NCBI GenBank assembly: GCA_028023455.1
Contig: JAQFVV010012419.1
Location: 1,844,625-1,908,624, forward strand
DNA from: Epiperipatus broadwayi
Taxonomy: Eukaryota; Onychophora; Udeonychophora; Euonychophora; Peripatidae
Reading direction: 5' to 3'
Length of the DNA stretch: 64,000 bases
The position numbers and the translations under genes were made by a program. Under the pieces are notes generated by a model. It saw nothing but the letters and a program-made list of their open reading frames with translations. It searched no databases and was not told where the DNA came from. Below are positions 12,500 through 24,339 of this stretch, piece by piece; positions within the stretch are counted from its first letter, which is position 1, and every line of letters begins with the position of its first letter.

Positions 12500-15070
12500 A
12501 ATATGTATATTAATAGAACCAGTAAACATTTTGGTTTAATAGTAAGGATTAACTCAATAATTCTGGATCTCATTTTATAATAAAAAATGAGTAAATTTTC
12601 TAATACATTCTGACCAATTATTATTATTATTAATTTCTAAAGAGCTGTGCACTATATTTTATTTCAAACTCCCTTTTGCATAGTAATTATAATAGCTTTC
12701 ATTTAATGGATCAGCTTTGATTGCGTATATATTATTTATTAGAACCATTGCATAACACTAGCTAAAATCTATATAAAATATTTGAAATATTCAATAATTG
12801 AAACAGTATAGCTATGGGCCAATTCAAATATATTATTTACTGAACTGCAAGTTTACAGTACTTTCAACAAGCGTATATCCAATGCTTTTATATATATTTA
12901 TTTACGTTGTGAATTATTTTATTGCGTATAGATTGTTTAAATGTTTATTACAAAGTTTAAAAAAATAGTAAGAAATGTCTTTACTTAGTCTAATAAAAAT
13001 CATTCTGTTAAATCAATATAAAAAACAAAAAGATATTTATACTCTCTGTCTTAAGTATTTAACACAATCTTTTTTATATGCAAAGAGTAAGTTAAGATTG
13101 CAATGTAAACAAAATTAAAACATATAAATTGAGAGGACATTTACATATATATTTACCCTGTTTGTGGTTCCACATTCACATTCTCCCAAAAAATATAAAC
13201 TTACTGTCTTCTAAGTCAATGGCATAATTCTGACTTCCATCATAATTAAATACACTCTGAGTAATATTTTTTAATGAATATTTTTGCCTTGTTTTCAGTG
13301 GACTATGACTTCTATGGCTGTTTTGATATTTATATGTCTGTACTGACATTACAAATGTTTTTAAATTTCATAAAACTTTTAGCATTAAGCTTAAAAACAT
13401 TTTATTACACAAAAAAATGCATATCAAATTCAGAAAGGATAATAAAGTGAAGACATAACATGAAAAAAATTATTGATAAATATGATCACATATTGTGCAC
13501 CAAGATAGAAAAATGGCTACTGTCACATAAAATTTACAATGTTTTTTTTCATGTTCATTTACATTGTTTTTTTAATGTTTTTTTCCTTTTTACATAGGAT
13601 ATAACTGAACTAGCATATGTATATATTGTAGCTTTTTTATATTTATTATAAGTGATAAATAGACTACAAGAACTGTCTTTAAAAAGTCTAATATATTCAT
13701 AATTTTAAAAAAGAGAACACAAATCAATATTTTTAAAGGGCTTTTTAATGATGAAGTCTTTATATTTGTAGTAGTTTTAAATATTTGAATAAATAGAGAT
13801 AAGTAAAAAAAAAAATTCCTTAAGGAAAGATTCGATAGAACTAATAAATGTTAAGGTTTCTTATACAAATATAACTTTTACTCAGATAATCAAACAACAA
13901 GAAAAAAAATTGGAAATTAGTATAGTCTATAAAAAGCTTTTTTTTTTTTTTTTACAGAATAAATCGCAAAATTATAATGACATAGTTAAATTTACATTTT
14001 AAGGTTTAGGCAAGTAAAATATGTTATTTTTTAATAATATCCTTCATTTCTTTTATCTGAATAACTTTTTAGCTACAATAAAGAATTTTGTTTAAGAAGC
14101 AAAAAAGAAATTTATTAAGTTATTCAATTTTTACTTCAGCTAACATTTGTAGGTTAATTTAATATTTAGATATGCAAATAGCTTTAATTATTTTACCATG
14201 AAAAAAAAGAAGATCCCATTTATATATACTTTCTTGTGTAACATATATATAAATATGCATGTTTATATAAATATAAGTAAAATAAACGAAACAACATATT
14301 AGATCTTAAATTAGATTATTACATAAAATTTATCTTTATTACTGTCTTCTTAAACTTTTTTTAAGCTTTTGTCCTTCTGTTTCGCACATTGCGTTTGTAG
14401 GAAAATTACGTGATTAAGAAAAATAAATAAACATTTACTTTAACTACTGCGATCTTTAAAGTAAATATAGAAAAACTGGTGATTTAACTAAGTACTTTTA
14501 AAGGCAAGAGACGTAGGTTTAAAAGAGATAGTAAGGTTTAATTCTGGAATTTATTTTTAAAGCTATCTAATATATATATATATTAGAGATGAATTCTTAT
14601 AAAAATAAATAATTTAAGAAATACTATTGAAAATATAGTTTTTTTCTCCTGAACCCAGAACAAATTTTATAGCATTGATAATCGACCGCACTACCGTTTA
14701 GTATTCATTAATTGCTTGTGCGTGTAGACTTGGCTTACTATCAAGAACATTTACTTGAGAATTTGCATTAAGTAAATGTTTACATATTGTCTTATCTGAT
14801 ACCAATATTCCATTCACTAAATTTTTGATAATTTTATTTCACATTTATAACCTATTACACATAAATGCAAAATAAAAATTTGGGGGGCTCCTTGAGTATA
14901 TAATCGGTTCATATGATTGATCTACATTGTGGGAAAGAATAAAAAGTCCACATTTATTCATATTTGCAATAAAAATGTGTATTAAATAAAAGAAAGCAAA
15001 AAAAAAAAATAGTCCTTGAATATTTATGGGTATGAAAGAGAAATAAGCAAAAGATAAAATACTTAATAAA
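12500..15070. other. AT-rich intergenic DNA, nothing recognised
   Basis: Long A and T runs, small TA repeats and no supported gene or structured element on either strand. Confidence 0.55.
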
Positions 15071-15082
15071 CTTTTGCCAGGT

Positions 15083-15206
15083 TATGATTTAAAAGCACTC
15101 TAAATGTTGAACAAAGGATCAAGAATAGACTGAATTCACCTATCCTTCGGAACTCTGATTCTATTTTCGATCCTTTGTTCAACATTCAGAGTGCTTTTAA
15201 ATCATA
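15083..15206. repeat. 46-bp near-perfect inverted repeat with a 32-bp loop
   Basis: The left arm 15083-15128 (TATGATTTAAAAGCACTCT...) and the reverse complement of 15161-15206 differ at about three positions. The transcript would form a long, nearly uninterrupted hairpin. There is no coding frame. It could be a small foldback element or a hairpin RNA precursor; nothing in the sequence decides between them. Confidence 0.8.
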
Positions 15207-15209
15207 GTC

Positions 15210-15930
15210 TCGGAGAAGATGATTTACTTCCTTTATTTACATATACATAGAGCTATGTTTAATTTAAAATATCAAAAATGGAAATAATGAATTCCTATAT
15301 GCTGTTACTTCATATAAATTTCAACAAAATCATATAAAACAGTTCTTTTCTTACTTTACTCTCAGTTCAGACAAATAATAAAAAGAAATTTAAATAAAAA
15401 TGAACCAGTGTCAGCATAGCAAACGTTTTACTTGAAATCAAAAAATGATTAAATAATAATACAATATATTCTATAAAGTCATTGCATATATACTGTAATT
15501 AATGAAGATGATGGACGGAATTTGCTTTTGTTTAGCAGTTTATGCTTGTTAAGTTTATTAATTAAATTTATATATGAGAAAGAAATGAATTTAAAATTAT
15601 TTAAAACCAGCAATAGAGACTATCTCAAATGGTAATTTGAATAGAGCAAATTTATTAATTAATTAAGATGTGAATAATATATGAATTAATAAAATAATTG
15701 AATAAATATATAGTTTTTTCCCCTTTCAAAATTGATCGTTAATTCTAATAGATAAAATCATACTTCATCTCTTCATTTGTTTTTATAAACTTTGTTCATT
15801 GTATGAACCAAATCATATTGTCTTACATTTCCACCTACTTTTGACTATATTCTGTGGTCATTTTCAAGAACTATTTTCAATTAATATGAAAATATTAGCA
15901 TCATAATTTTCAACTATTATGAGTCCACTT
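15210..15930. other. AT-rich spacer, nothing recognised
   Basis: No supported gene, tRNA-like box or long repeat. Confidence 0.5.
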
Positions 15931-15934
15931 CAAG

Positions 15935-16660
15935 AGGTTTTTCCAAGTTTAACCCAGTTTTTATGATCCCCAGATTTTCTTCTCCACAACACAATAGCAG
16001 ACATACTCATTTTATCCATCCATCTCATACACAATCTCTTTTTCATCGTTTGCAATCTATTGGTTTTGAATTCAAATGTTTATTTATTATCAGCTCTTCT
16101 AGCAATATGGCCAGCCTTATTTCATTTCAATCTCTTAATTCTTTCAGTGATGTTTGTAATATCTTTTTGTTTTTTCCTGATGTATATCGCTTGCAATCAC
16201 TTTTTATTACAACTAATATGCACTTTTCCATACTTGTTGATTGGTCTGAGGTCCTTGCACTGCTCTTTTTTAAGTTTCCAAGTCTGAAATTTTTTTCCTT
16301 TCCATATGTCATAGCATTGTCCGGGAGGTGAACCCGCAACAACCGTCTGCAAACGAGTGCTTGCTTGCAAGGTGGCTGCGCTGACCTTTCGGTTAAGTCT
16401 GAGATTTGTAAATAAGAATTGATAAAATACATTTATTAAAAACCTTTCATTTCAAATCCAGAGACATATATTATTTTAATATAAAGTTATTTTTAATAAA
16501 AGTAAAATTCTATGACGAATTTCATTCAATATGTTTCCATCTGAATTAATAATCTGACTAAGATATTTATAATTATTAATCACTAATTCATGATTATCAA
16601 TCTTTATTTTCTTTTTATGAAAAAAATCACTGAACATTACTTTAGTATTTTGTAGTTGAT
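15935..16660 (-). pseudogene. antisense RTE LINE fragment, interrupted by a SINE
   Basis: Minus-strand reading gives the RTE C-terminal region. Near 16655-16500 is TKVMFSDF and INNYKYLSQIINSDGN. Downstream are a region matching the SETW..N.RAIQR segment, the GRISRA.WAGHI-type segment near 16100, and the final ~50 bp with a short ATGATG tail at 15935. It is heavily broken by stops and frameshifts. The SINE at 16291-16394 splits it at the codons equivalent to the SETW motif, so the LINE copy is older than the SINE. Confidence 0.8.
16291..16394 (-). mobile_element. tRNA-derived SINE nested in the RTE fragment
   Basis: On the minus strand a tRNA-like head runs from AACCGAAAGGTCAGCGC (A-box-like) to GGGTTCACCTCCCGG (B-box-like), then CAATGCTATGACATATGG and an A-rich tail. 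The element at 24688-24789 has the same order and the same ATGCTATGACA 3' segment. The flanks are an imperfect 10-bp target duplication, AAGTCTGAAA at 16281-16290 and AAGTCTGAGA at 16395-16404. The long spacing between the boxes suggests a tRNA with a long variable arm (Leu/Ser type). Transcription would be by RNA polymerase III. Confidence 0.82.
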
Positions 16661-16689
16661 AATTCTTGGAATAACCACACCACATACAA

Positions 16690-18050
16690 AAAACAAAATG
16701 GCTAAGTAATACCCATTTACTTTAGCTTCGTTAGCTTTCCATTTTAATCAGCAAAATACTTCTTGAAAAATTTTTGTAAAAATTTTGGAGAAATGGATAA
16801 TTATGTTATACACATTTCTCAATGCCAATTTTTAAAATATTTTATAATATAATCACTGAATTTTGATAAATATTCTTCAGATTATGACAATATTCTGAGT
16901 TTATATTTAGATGATTCAATGCTTTAATCATTATAGAAATGTTTAAAAAATCAAATGACTTTTCATAATCTACACATTATGTCAAATTATTTTCAATGGT
17001 TTTTTTTTTATAATTTTTCTCAATTTCAAATATATATATATATTGCAACGAAATAAGTATATGCCGTTACATTTCTTTCAAATAAAAATGGAAAAAAATA
17101 TAAAATCATCCTCAAGTAGAAATATATATATATAAAGAGAATTTAATAATTTTATTTAAATTAATATATATATAATGAACAGATGGCAAACTAATTATAT
17201 AATTCTTTAAAGTTTAAAATCTAAAAACAAGATTGTTTTTAATATAAAGAATAATAATAGAAAAAGTTGTTAATTAGTTATTTTTAATCTTAGAATGGAA
17301 ATGATTTTCTATATTGATGTAATTGCAAACAGGCCCTTGGGCATAGAGTCAGATAAGAGATAAATTAAAAAATACTAGTGATAAAATTTTGAATTCCTGC
17401 TCTAAAGAAATCTGACCAATAGCAATGGAAATAAACACATGGTCCACAGAGAAAAGTCAAGCCAGGTAAGATCGATCCTGGAATTTGATGATAAGAATTC
17501 AAAAGATATAAAAAAAAAACTTTGAAATTGAGATTTAGATTTGGATTGCTCATGCTAATTGTGTATTATTTAAATATATTTATAAGTTTATTGCTGATCT
17601 CCAAAATGTAGGGCAGCTGAGATGGTCTCCAGAGTAGGATTGTACCCAGAAACTGGCCAGTAACAGAGTTGTCTCCACCTAGAATAATATGAAATGGAAA
17701 AAAAACTTTGAAATTGTGTCAAGGACTGCAAAGACAGACTTTACCTAAAACATTGGAAAGTATAAACTTTTGTTTTAAATGAATTATGAACATTAATTAT
17801 ATAATACAAACTTTTCAAGTATTTTAAGTGTCACTTAACTTTTAAAAAAAATCTCTTAACTTTTAAAAGAAATCTCTCATCTGACTAAAATTTTAAATTA
17901 TTTATATTTTTTAAATATGTGTTTAATATCATTTCCATTCTCATAAATTTCTTTTAATAACTTAAAATAAGCATAAATGGCTGCATAAATTCATAAGATT
18001 ACATTAGTTTTAAGGTATGTTAATTTTGAGCTAATTGTTTTGTAGTTGAA
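16690..18050. other. AT-rich spacer, no gene recognised
   Basis: It contains small TA repeats and a ~19-bp direct repeat (AAAAAAACTTTGAAATTG) at about 17512-17529 and 17698-17715, which may flank an unknown insertion. No coding sequence could be supported. Confidence 0.45.
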
Positions 18051-18359
18051 TCAGTGCTAATGGATAGATGTACAGATGTTTCTGTCAATGTAATTTGAGT
18101 AGGTACATTGTATACTCATCCTCTTGTACTGAGTTAACATACAGGGCATAATATCCACCTGAACGTATGACCCAAAAATTTAGTCATCATCTTTTCAATA
18201 GTCAGAGATGTATTTCCTACACCATTGATTTTCTTACTCTCTGGTTGGGACATTAAGCCAGACAAGACCACAATCCTCTTTTAAGAGCATCTCATATATG
18301 TATTTTAATAATTTCATTTTGTATCACCAATTGGGAAGTGGATCATTCCTGTCTGTTGG

Positions 18360-18880
18360 TGAAATTTATTAATGTTCATGGGGCAGATGCTCATTCCTTT
18401 CCATCATGATTCTTTATTTTTCAAATGATATCATGCTACAGATGCAAATTCCTGTTAGCATGATTGTTTTATGTTAATAATCTCATTTTGTGTTGGTCAC
18501 ATCGGTATATCAGTAAGCTAGCATTGGTTTAAATGTGAGATTTTAGCCTAAGATTAAAAGGGATTGAGTTGGTTATATGCATGATCTATGTAGCATATTC
18601 ATGCTTAGAAAATATTAAAATTGTGTTAAATCAATTAAATGCTTCCATCTGTGCATATAAGTCAAATCAAATACATTCACTAGCTAATTGAATTTTCAGA
18701 AATTTTTCTTTTAAGGTGTGTGTGTGCATTATAATAAAATGTTTTGTTTAATTAAATTTTGGCAGTAATTAATTTTATTAATATTTAAAATTAAGAATTA
18801 ATTTGAATATACAATGTGATATTATAAGCTCAGCTTTTCCCTGTACTAGTGACTGGGGCTTTTGGTTCGATAAAGAGTAA
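18360..18880 (+). repeat. dispersed ~0.5 kb repeat, copy 2
   Basis: This is the second copy of the family seen at 1960-2500, same orientation. It shares the CTACAGATG, GGTATATCAG, CATCTGTGCATAT and CTAGTGACTGGGGCT blocks and the internal TG run. The match may extend upstream toward 18060. The copies are diverged with many indels, so the family is old. Confidence 0.6.
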
Positions 18881-19199
18881 CCTCTTCTGTGCATATCTGC
18901 TTACTATATTGTATCATTTATTTAAATATGGTAGAAATATATTGGATTTGGTAAGATATTTAAAAGCTAAAAAGAAGTAAATTTAAAGATCTTATTAAAA
19001 GACACATTTTAATTTTTTTTAGTTAGAGTAATTGTTTGTTTAAAAATGGACAATGAAAGTTAATTTTTTGTTTCAAATTATTTCTTGAAATAAAGTTGAA
19101 ATTGGAAGGAATAAAAAAGACATGCAGATTACTAAACCAGATAAATAAAAAGAAAGAAATTCTGAAGTAAAAGACTACCACCAGTAAAACCTTCTTGGA

Positions 19200-19595
19200 A
19201 GCTAATTAAAAATGGCAGAATTATGTTGTAAAAAAGATTTTGCAACTTAAATCTAAGAAAGAATGTACAAGATTATTATCTTGTATTTTGCCAAAAGAAC
19301 TAAAGAAAGTAGATGCGCAGAGAAGTCTAAAAATTGATCGAGAATATAAAATGTCAGAAAAACTTAAAACTGGGTATTTGTCTTTTCCTTAACTAGAGGC
19401 TTCCATTAGGTCTGGGATAGAGAAAATACCCTATCCTAGACTACTCAAATGCAGGACTACAATTACTCATATCATCATGCGGAGTGGAACAGATGCATTT
19501 GCAGATACCTTTCATCGTATAGGTCACTCAGACAAACTGCGAGTCTAGCGATTAGGATAGGCCAAGAACTTACAAAAATGTTGACTGAGTAAAAC
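19200..19595 (+). pseudogene. coding relic of unknown family
   Basis: This stretch has higher GC and codon-like composition than its surroundings. Frames separated by stops give KKECTRLLSCILPKELKKVD, then TGYLSFP, then a ~50-codon open segment containing SGIEKIPYPRLLKCRTT and DAFADTFHRIGHSDKLRV. After a frame change comes RIGQELTKMLTE and a stop. I do not recognise the family. It reads like the C-terminus of a decayed protein, perhaps from a transposable element. A processed host pseudogene is also possible. Confidence 0.35.
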
Positions 19596-19599
19596 TAGT

Positions 19600-22300
19600 T
19601 AACTTCAATGAGCTCTTCAAAATGTGTACTACAAAACTTACCAGTAAGATTAATCATATCCTGATTGTGATTAAATGAAGTGTTTGCAAACCATTTCCTA
19701 ATAAGCTTCTAATATACTACTAATAGAGACATTTCCAGATTTCTCATTTAAAGAACTTTCTGGAAGAAACTTAAGAAGTGTAATATGAACTGTAGTAATT
19801 AATTGATCAATGTTATCTGGGTTAGCCTTCCAATTTTATTTAACAATTTATCTTTAAATATTTTAATTTGTTAGAATAAAATATTTACTTCTAATATCAA
19901 CTTTTCATTGTGTGTTATTAATGTTAGTTTATTAGAATTTAAATGTATAATTTACCTTTGCCAATAGTTATTACTTAAGCTCTGGGAGTAATACTCTCTA
20001 AATATAAATAAAATTATGGGAAATCCTAATCCCGATCTTTTAAATTATTTTCTTCTTAATTTACAATGTGCGATGCAACAGATTTTAGCGGATTCTTGTA
20101 TGAATCCTGGTGCCCTTATTAAAATAAATAAAAGGCTGATTCCACCAGCAGTGAAGGTCATAATAATTAGCAGGTCAGTTAATCAGGAAATATAGCTACG
20201 TTTTTTGGAAATAGGAAAAAGATATCTTTCTTCTCCATAGCTTGATTAACTTTCACTTAATAGTGGGTAAAAGAAGGCCTTCCAGAATGTAACAAAATGT
20301 GAAAAATGTTACAATATAAATTTTTCAGGTTCAAATGGCCTGGTGGCACCTTGTATGACAGATTAGGTTAGAGAGGTTCTGTCAATCATTATAATATATT
20401 GTAATAGATCAAGATTTAGTTTCATTATGCTCCATGATTTGGATAAGCCAAAATGTAACAGACAAATAATAATAGGCAATATAGAGAGTGTGAAAAATGT
20501 ATTTGATAATGTATCCTATTAAAATTGGACAATAAAAATAAAATAAAATGTATATAATAGTATATATAATTCAGGGGGCATGACTTCCCTGGTCCCTTAA
20601 TTTTATGATTCAGTTGGAACAATAAATATTATCATCATAAATCATTATTAAAATTATTAGCTAACATGTTGGTGGCCAAAATATAATGTATAATAATTCA
20701 AAACCAAACGATCAAAAGTATTTATATGTGATTGTATCTAAATTCATAGTCTACCTTGAATAACTATTTAAAATATAAGTTTAATACATATTATAAGTAA
20801 TTTTGCATACAAATGAATTTATAATAATAATATCCAGATCATTGTAGATCATGTATTAGTAAGGTACCAATGAGCCTATTAGTTGATAAATATTTTATTT
20901 AGCAAATAAGTAATTCAACAGATAGATGATATATTATATAATGGATATACAGTTTGGAATATTTCAATCAATATCTCATGAGTAATATAATTTATAGAAT
21001 AAGTAAATCAAATGATACATTCATTAATAATAATATGCAAATTTATAAAGATAATAACACGAAAATCAAATTTAATAATTATAAATTTAAAAATCCATTG
21101 TAATGTGATCTATTTTGAATATATTGCAATCTATACTTTAAATAATATATTAATAAATATATTTTGCAATTACAATAAAAGGGTTAGTACACACTATCTT
21201 TTAGCAATAATAGTTTTTTAAAAATATCTTTTAGATCAAGTAAAGTTTCTCATGTAATTAATTTTATATATTCTAATAAAAATTTAAATATTCAATACAT
21301 TTATAATTTTAAATCATTTTACTTCAAGTATTAATATTAATCAATTCAAGTCTTAATTATTTGATCTATTTATTAAGTTCATATTGAATAATATAAATAA
21401 ACTCTATTGTTGTTTAATATTTTCAAAACAAAGAATTTTAAATAGATATCTATTAATATATTAATTCTTTTTTATATTAAAATATAGTAAAAGTTAATTT
21501 AATGATAATTTTCATGTTATTTATTTATACTAGTGTCTGCATAACCAACATCTTTGGTAATCTTTACTTACAGTTTCATTTTCCTTGATATTTCTATAAC
21601 ATGCCCATGATGATAAGAAGGATCCATGTACATTGTTCCTAGATAATAATTTAACTATTTCCTTTTATTCCATATTAATGTCCATATCTATATCCAAATC
21701 ACGATTGCTTCCAACTGCTGAGCATAGTAATATTTCCTATGTTAGAAAAATGATTTTTCTTTAATTGATATTACTCATTTTATTTATTTTTATGCATATT
21801 AATTAAGAAGAGTCCACACCCTCTCCTTTGTAATATCTATTCAAAGTACATTATTGCTTGTACATCAAATCCATAAAATGTTTAAAACAACTCTGTAAAA
21901 TATATATATATATCTCCTGAAGTAAAAATTGCTTCTGTTCTGTTTTTGTGTGTGTGTGTTACCAGACACCAAAGTGTTGTTATTAAAGTTGGATTGTGAA
22001 TTACTTTATTATAATTATAATAAAGTTTATTATTATTCAATACAATAAAGTTAATATATTATTTTATTTTAACTTAATAAAATTACAAATTCACGCTTGT
22101 ATTTATTCTGAATTTGAATTTATTTTTATTCAATATATATATTATAAAAGTTAACTATTTAATTATAAATATATTGTTTTCTTTATTTATGATTTAATAC
22201 TATAAATGGATGGTGTGTGATTGATTTGCATGTCACAATATATATATACATACGAAGATTTTCACAGGTTTTACATATAAAAGACATATTTTGTGAGTGT
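19600..22300. other. very AT-rich intergenic DNA, nothing recognised
   Basis: Poly-A/T runs, TA and TG microsatellites and no supported gene. The short open frames here are of low-complexity composition. Confidence 0.55.
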
Positions 22301-22305
22301 ATCTG

Positions 22306-22420
22306 TGTTAACATATTTTTTATATTAATATACTGATGTTTTGATTTGTGTGATCAAGTTGAGTCAACTTATATGATCAAGTTGAAACACTGGTATATTA
22401 ATATAAAAAATATCTTAACA
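22306..22420. repeat. ~27-bp inverted repeat with nested small palindrome
   Basis: TGTTAACATATTTTTTATAT at 22306 onward is mirrored by ATATAAAAAATATCTTAACA ending at 22420. Between the arms are repeated TGATCAAGTTGA motifs that can pair with each other. It lies just upstream of the hammerhead repeat array and could be an independent small foldback element. Confidence 0.65.
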
Positions 22421-22561
22421 TGGATGAAGCCACAAAATATGTTTTTTAATATTATATATTTATTACAAAGAAATCAAGTCATATGTCATATGACCTAATT
22501 TAAGAAGCTTGTATTACAAATGTTATATAATGAGCTTGGAAATGGCTCTTAACATGCTTTT

Positions 22562-22627
22562 AGAATATCTCCAACTTCAGACCAGTGTCTGATACTGGCT
22601 TTCCTCAGTGAAGTGTTAGGATATTCA
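22562..22627 (-). ncRNA. type I hammerhead ribozyme motif, family 1 (mutated core)
   Basis: Read on the minus strand. Stem I has an outer GAATATC/GATATTC and an inner ACTTCA/TGAAGT helix separated by an internal loop. The core CTGAGGA (22602-22608) fits CUGANGA. A stem II segment follows, then GACA in place of GAAA, then CTGG and the canonical GTC cleavage triplet. The stem I architecture is very good. The GACA change in the catalytic core suggests this copy is inactive. Confidence 0.6.
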
Positions 22628-23272
22628 AGTACTAGATTTAAAATACCAAGCCAAGCCCAGCACATTATCTAATGGATAACTATTAAGTAGAAAATCTGAA
22701 ATTTTCAGACATTCATATGTCTCCCAATCCAGCTATCTAACTTAAATAGCTATATGGGATTAAACCAAGTTCAGATATACCATATATTAATAGCTTTAGC
22801 AATATAAAATTGCCAAAGATAGCAAAAAATAAAATTTATAAAGAAATGAACTCATATGTCACATGACCTATTTTAACAATATGTATTACGAATGTTATAT
22901 AATGAGTTTGCAAATAGCTCTTAAAAAGCCAGTAGCAAAAACTGGTCTAACATTGGGGATATTTCTGAAAAGCTTGTTAAGAGCTATTTGCAAGCTCATT
23001 ATATAACATTTGTAATACAAGCTTGTTAAATTAGGTCATGTGACATATGACTTGATTTCATTTGTAATTTTATTTTTTGATATTAAGGCTTTGACATTTT
23101 TTATTGATAAAGCTATTAATATATGGTATACCTGAACTTAGTTCAGTTCCATATGGCTATTTAAGTTAAATAAATTAATTGGAAGACATGGATATTGGAA
23201 ATTTTCAAATTTTCTACTTAATGGTTATCCATTAGATAAACTGCTGAGCTTGGAATTTTAAATTTAATGCTT

Positions 23273-23335
23273 GAATATCCTAGCACCTGACTGAGGAAGC
23301 AGGTAGCAGAAACTGGTTTAAGGTTGGGGATATTC
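23273..23335 (+). ncRNA. type I hammerhead ribozyme motif, family 1 (core bases kept)
   Basis: The core CTGAGGA is at 23291-23297 and GAAA at 23309-23312. They are separated by a short weak stem II (GC/GC with an AGGTA loop). The very short stem III is ACTGGT, followed by T where the minus copy has C at the cleavage position. The outer stem I is GAATATCC/GGGGATATTC. The inner stem I has mismatches compared with the minus-strand copy. Very short stem III is usual in retroelement hammerheads, which cleave best as dimers. Activity is uncertain. Confidence 0.6.
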
Positions 23336-23550
23336 TGAAAAGCTTGTTAAGAGCTATTTCAAGTCATTATTTAATATATATATATATATATATATACAAT
23401 ATTTTTTGAAATACAAGCATAATTCATATACATGGACATTAAATAAATAATGTAGGAGATTTAAACACAGATACTTTCTGCTCTCTTCAGCTATATACTT
23501 TTATCTCATACAACTGGTACACATACTCACACACATGATAAGATAAATGA

Positions 23551-23605
23551 TCTCAAATAGAAGTATTTTGTAGTGAACCAGCACTCATCAGTTAGCCCAG
23601 ATAAT
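23551..23605 (-). ncRNA. hammerhead ribozyme motif, family 3 left arm (degenerate)
   Basis: On the minus strand the core CTGATGA (complement of 23585-23591) is exact. It is followed by GTGCTGGTTCAC, a stem II remnant, but the second core strand reads CAAA rather than GAAA. The AGATCATTTATCTTA segment after the motif matches the other copies. Probably inactive. Confidence 0.5.
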
Positions 23606-23613
23606 TATTTCAA

Positions 23614-23662
<49 letters not shown>
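23614..23662. repeat. (CA)n-(TA)n microsatellite
   Basis: About eleven CA units are followed by about thirteen TA units inside the left arm of the family 3 palindrome. Confidence 0.95.
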
Positions 23663-23664
<2 letters not shown>

Positions 23665-24120
23665 CAGTGCTTGCTAAAATAACAAATCTTCCAATTTTAA
23701 GGGACAGGCTTCAGTCTACTTCACTCTTCAATTCTTCAGCCACCCATACTATTAAAAATCTGATGATGAAACACCCAAATGCCTTGTTGATGTCAATATT
23801 ATTATCATGTTCACGTTGATCTCAAGTCACTCCAACTTTTCATGTAGAGGACTTTGTTCATTTAGATATATCCTCTTCTATGTACTTAAATGAACAAGGC
23901 CCTATACATGAGGGATCTGATAGACTTAAGGTTGACATGGGTATGATAATAATATTGGCATCAACAAGGCTTTTGGGTGTTCCACCATTAGATTTTCAAT
24001 AATATGGATGTCTGAAGAGTTAAAGAGTGAAATAGACTGAAGTCTGTCTATTAAAGTTTGAAGATTTGCTATCTTAATATAAACTGAGCACTGATTATAC
24101 CATGTGGGTGGGAAATCCTT

Positions 24121-24175
24121 GATCTGGACCAACTGATGAATGGTGGTTCAGCATGAAATATGTATATTGAAGATC
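24121..24175 (+). ncRNA. type I hammerhead ribozyme motif, family 3 (intact core)
   Basis: Stem I is GATC...CCAA before and TTG(G/A).AGATC after. The core CTGATGA is at 24133-24139. Stem II is ATG-g-TG...CA-g-CAT, followed by GAAA at 24155-24158. A short palindromic stem III ATATGTAT follows, then UA as the predicted cleavage dinucleotide (cleavage after 24166). All invariant core bases are present. The next direct copy has its equivalent site at 24608, so the monomer is 442 bp. Confidence 0.68.
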
Positions 24176-24339
24176 ATTTATTTTTTTCATGTGTGTTGTC
24201 ACGTGTATTTGAAGGGAGCTTGAAAGGCTTTATTCAAATTCCTTATACTACTTTAAACTCCAAGTATATGAATTTATGTATTTCAAAAATATTACAGATC
24301 CATATCCTTCCCATCCCTCTGATGTATATTTAAATGGAT

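Larger units (their letters stand above)
22467..23395. repeat. hammerhead repeat family 1: 371-bp monomers in inverted array
   Basis: Copies of one monomer lie first in minus then in plus orientation and meet near 22925. Repeated landmarks are CATATGTCA(T/C)ATGACCTA, ATGTTATATAATGAG, ATTAATATATGGTATA(C/T)CTGA and CTTAATGGTTATCCATTAGATAA. On the plus strand the distance between equivalent ribozyme cleavage positions (22947 and 23318) is 371 bp. Each orientation carries a hammerhead motif. Small tandem repeats of roughly 170-400 bp with a type I hammerhead are the described form of animal retrozymes, so that is the inferred class. No protein is encoded. Confidence 0.75.
23470..24260. repeat. 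hammerhead repeat family 3: ~390-bp arms forming a palindrome
   Basis: The left arm 23470-23870 and right arm 23873-24260 are inverted copies centred near 23871 (TTGTTCATTTA...TAAATGAACAA). Matching blocks include AACACCCAAA(T/A)GCCTTGTTGATG(T/C)CAATATTATTATCAT and the CAGTGCT block. Hammerhead motifs lie near both outer ends. A CA/TA microsatellite (23614-23662) has expanded inside the left arm. There is no sequence similarity to family 1, only the same layout. Confidence 0.75.
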
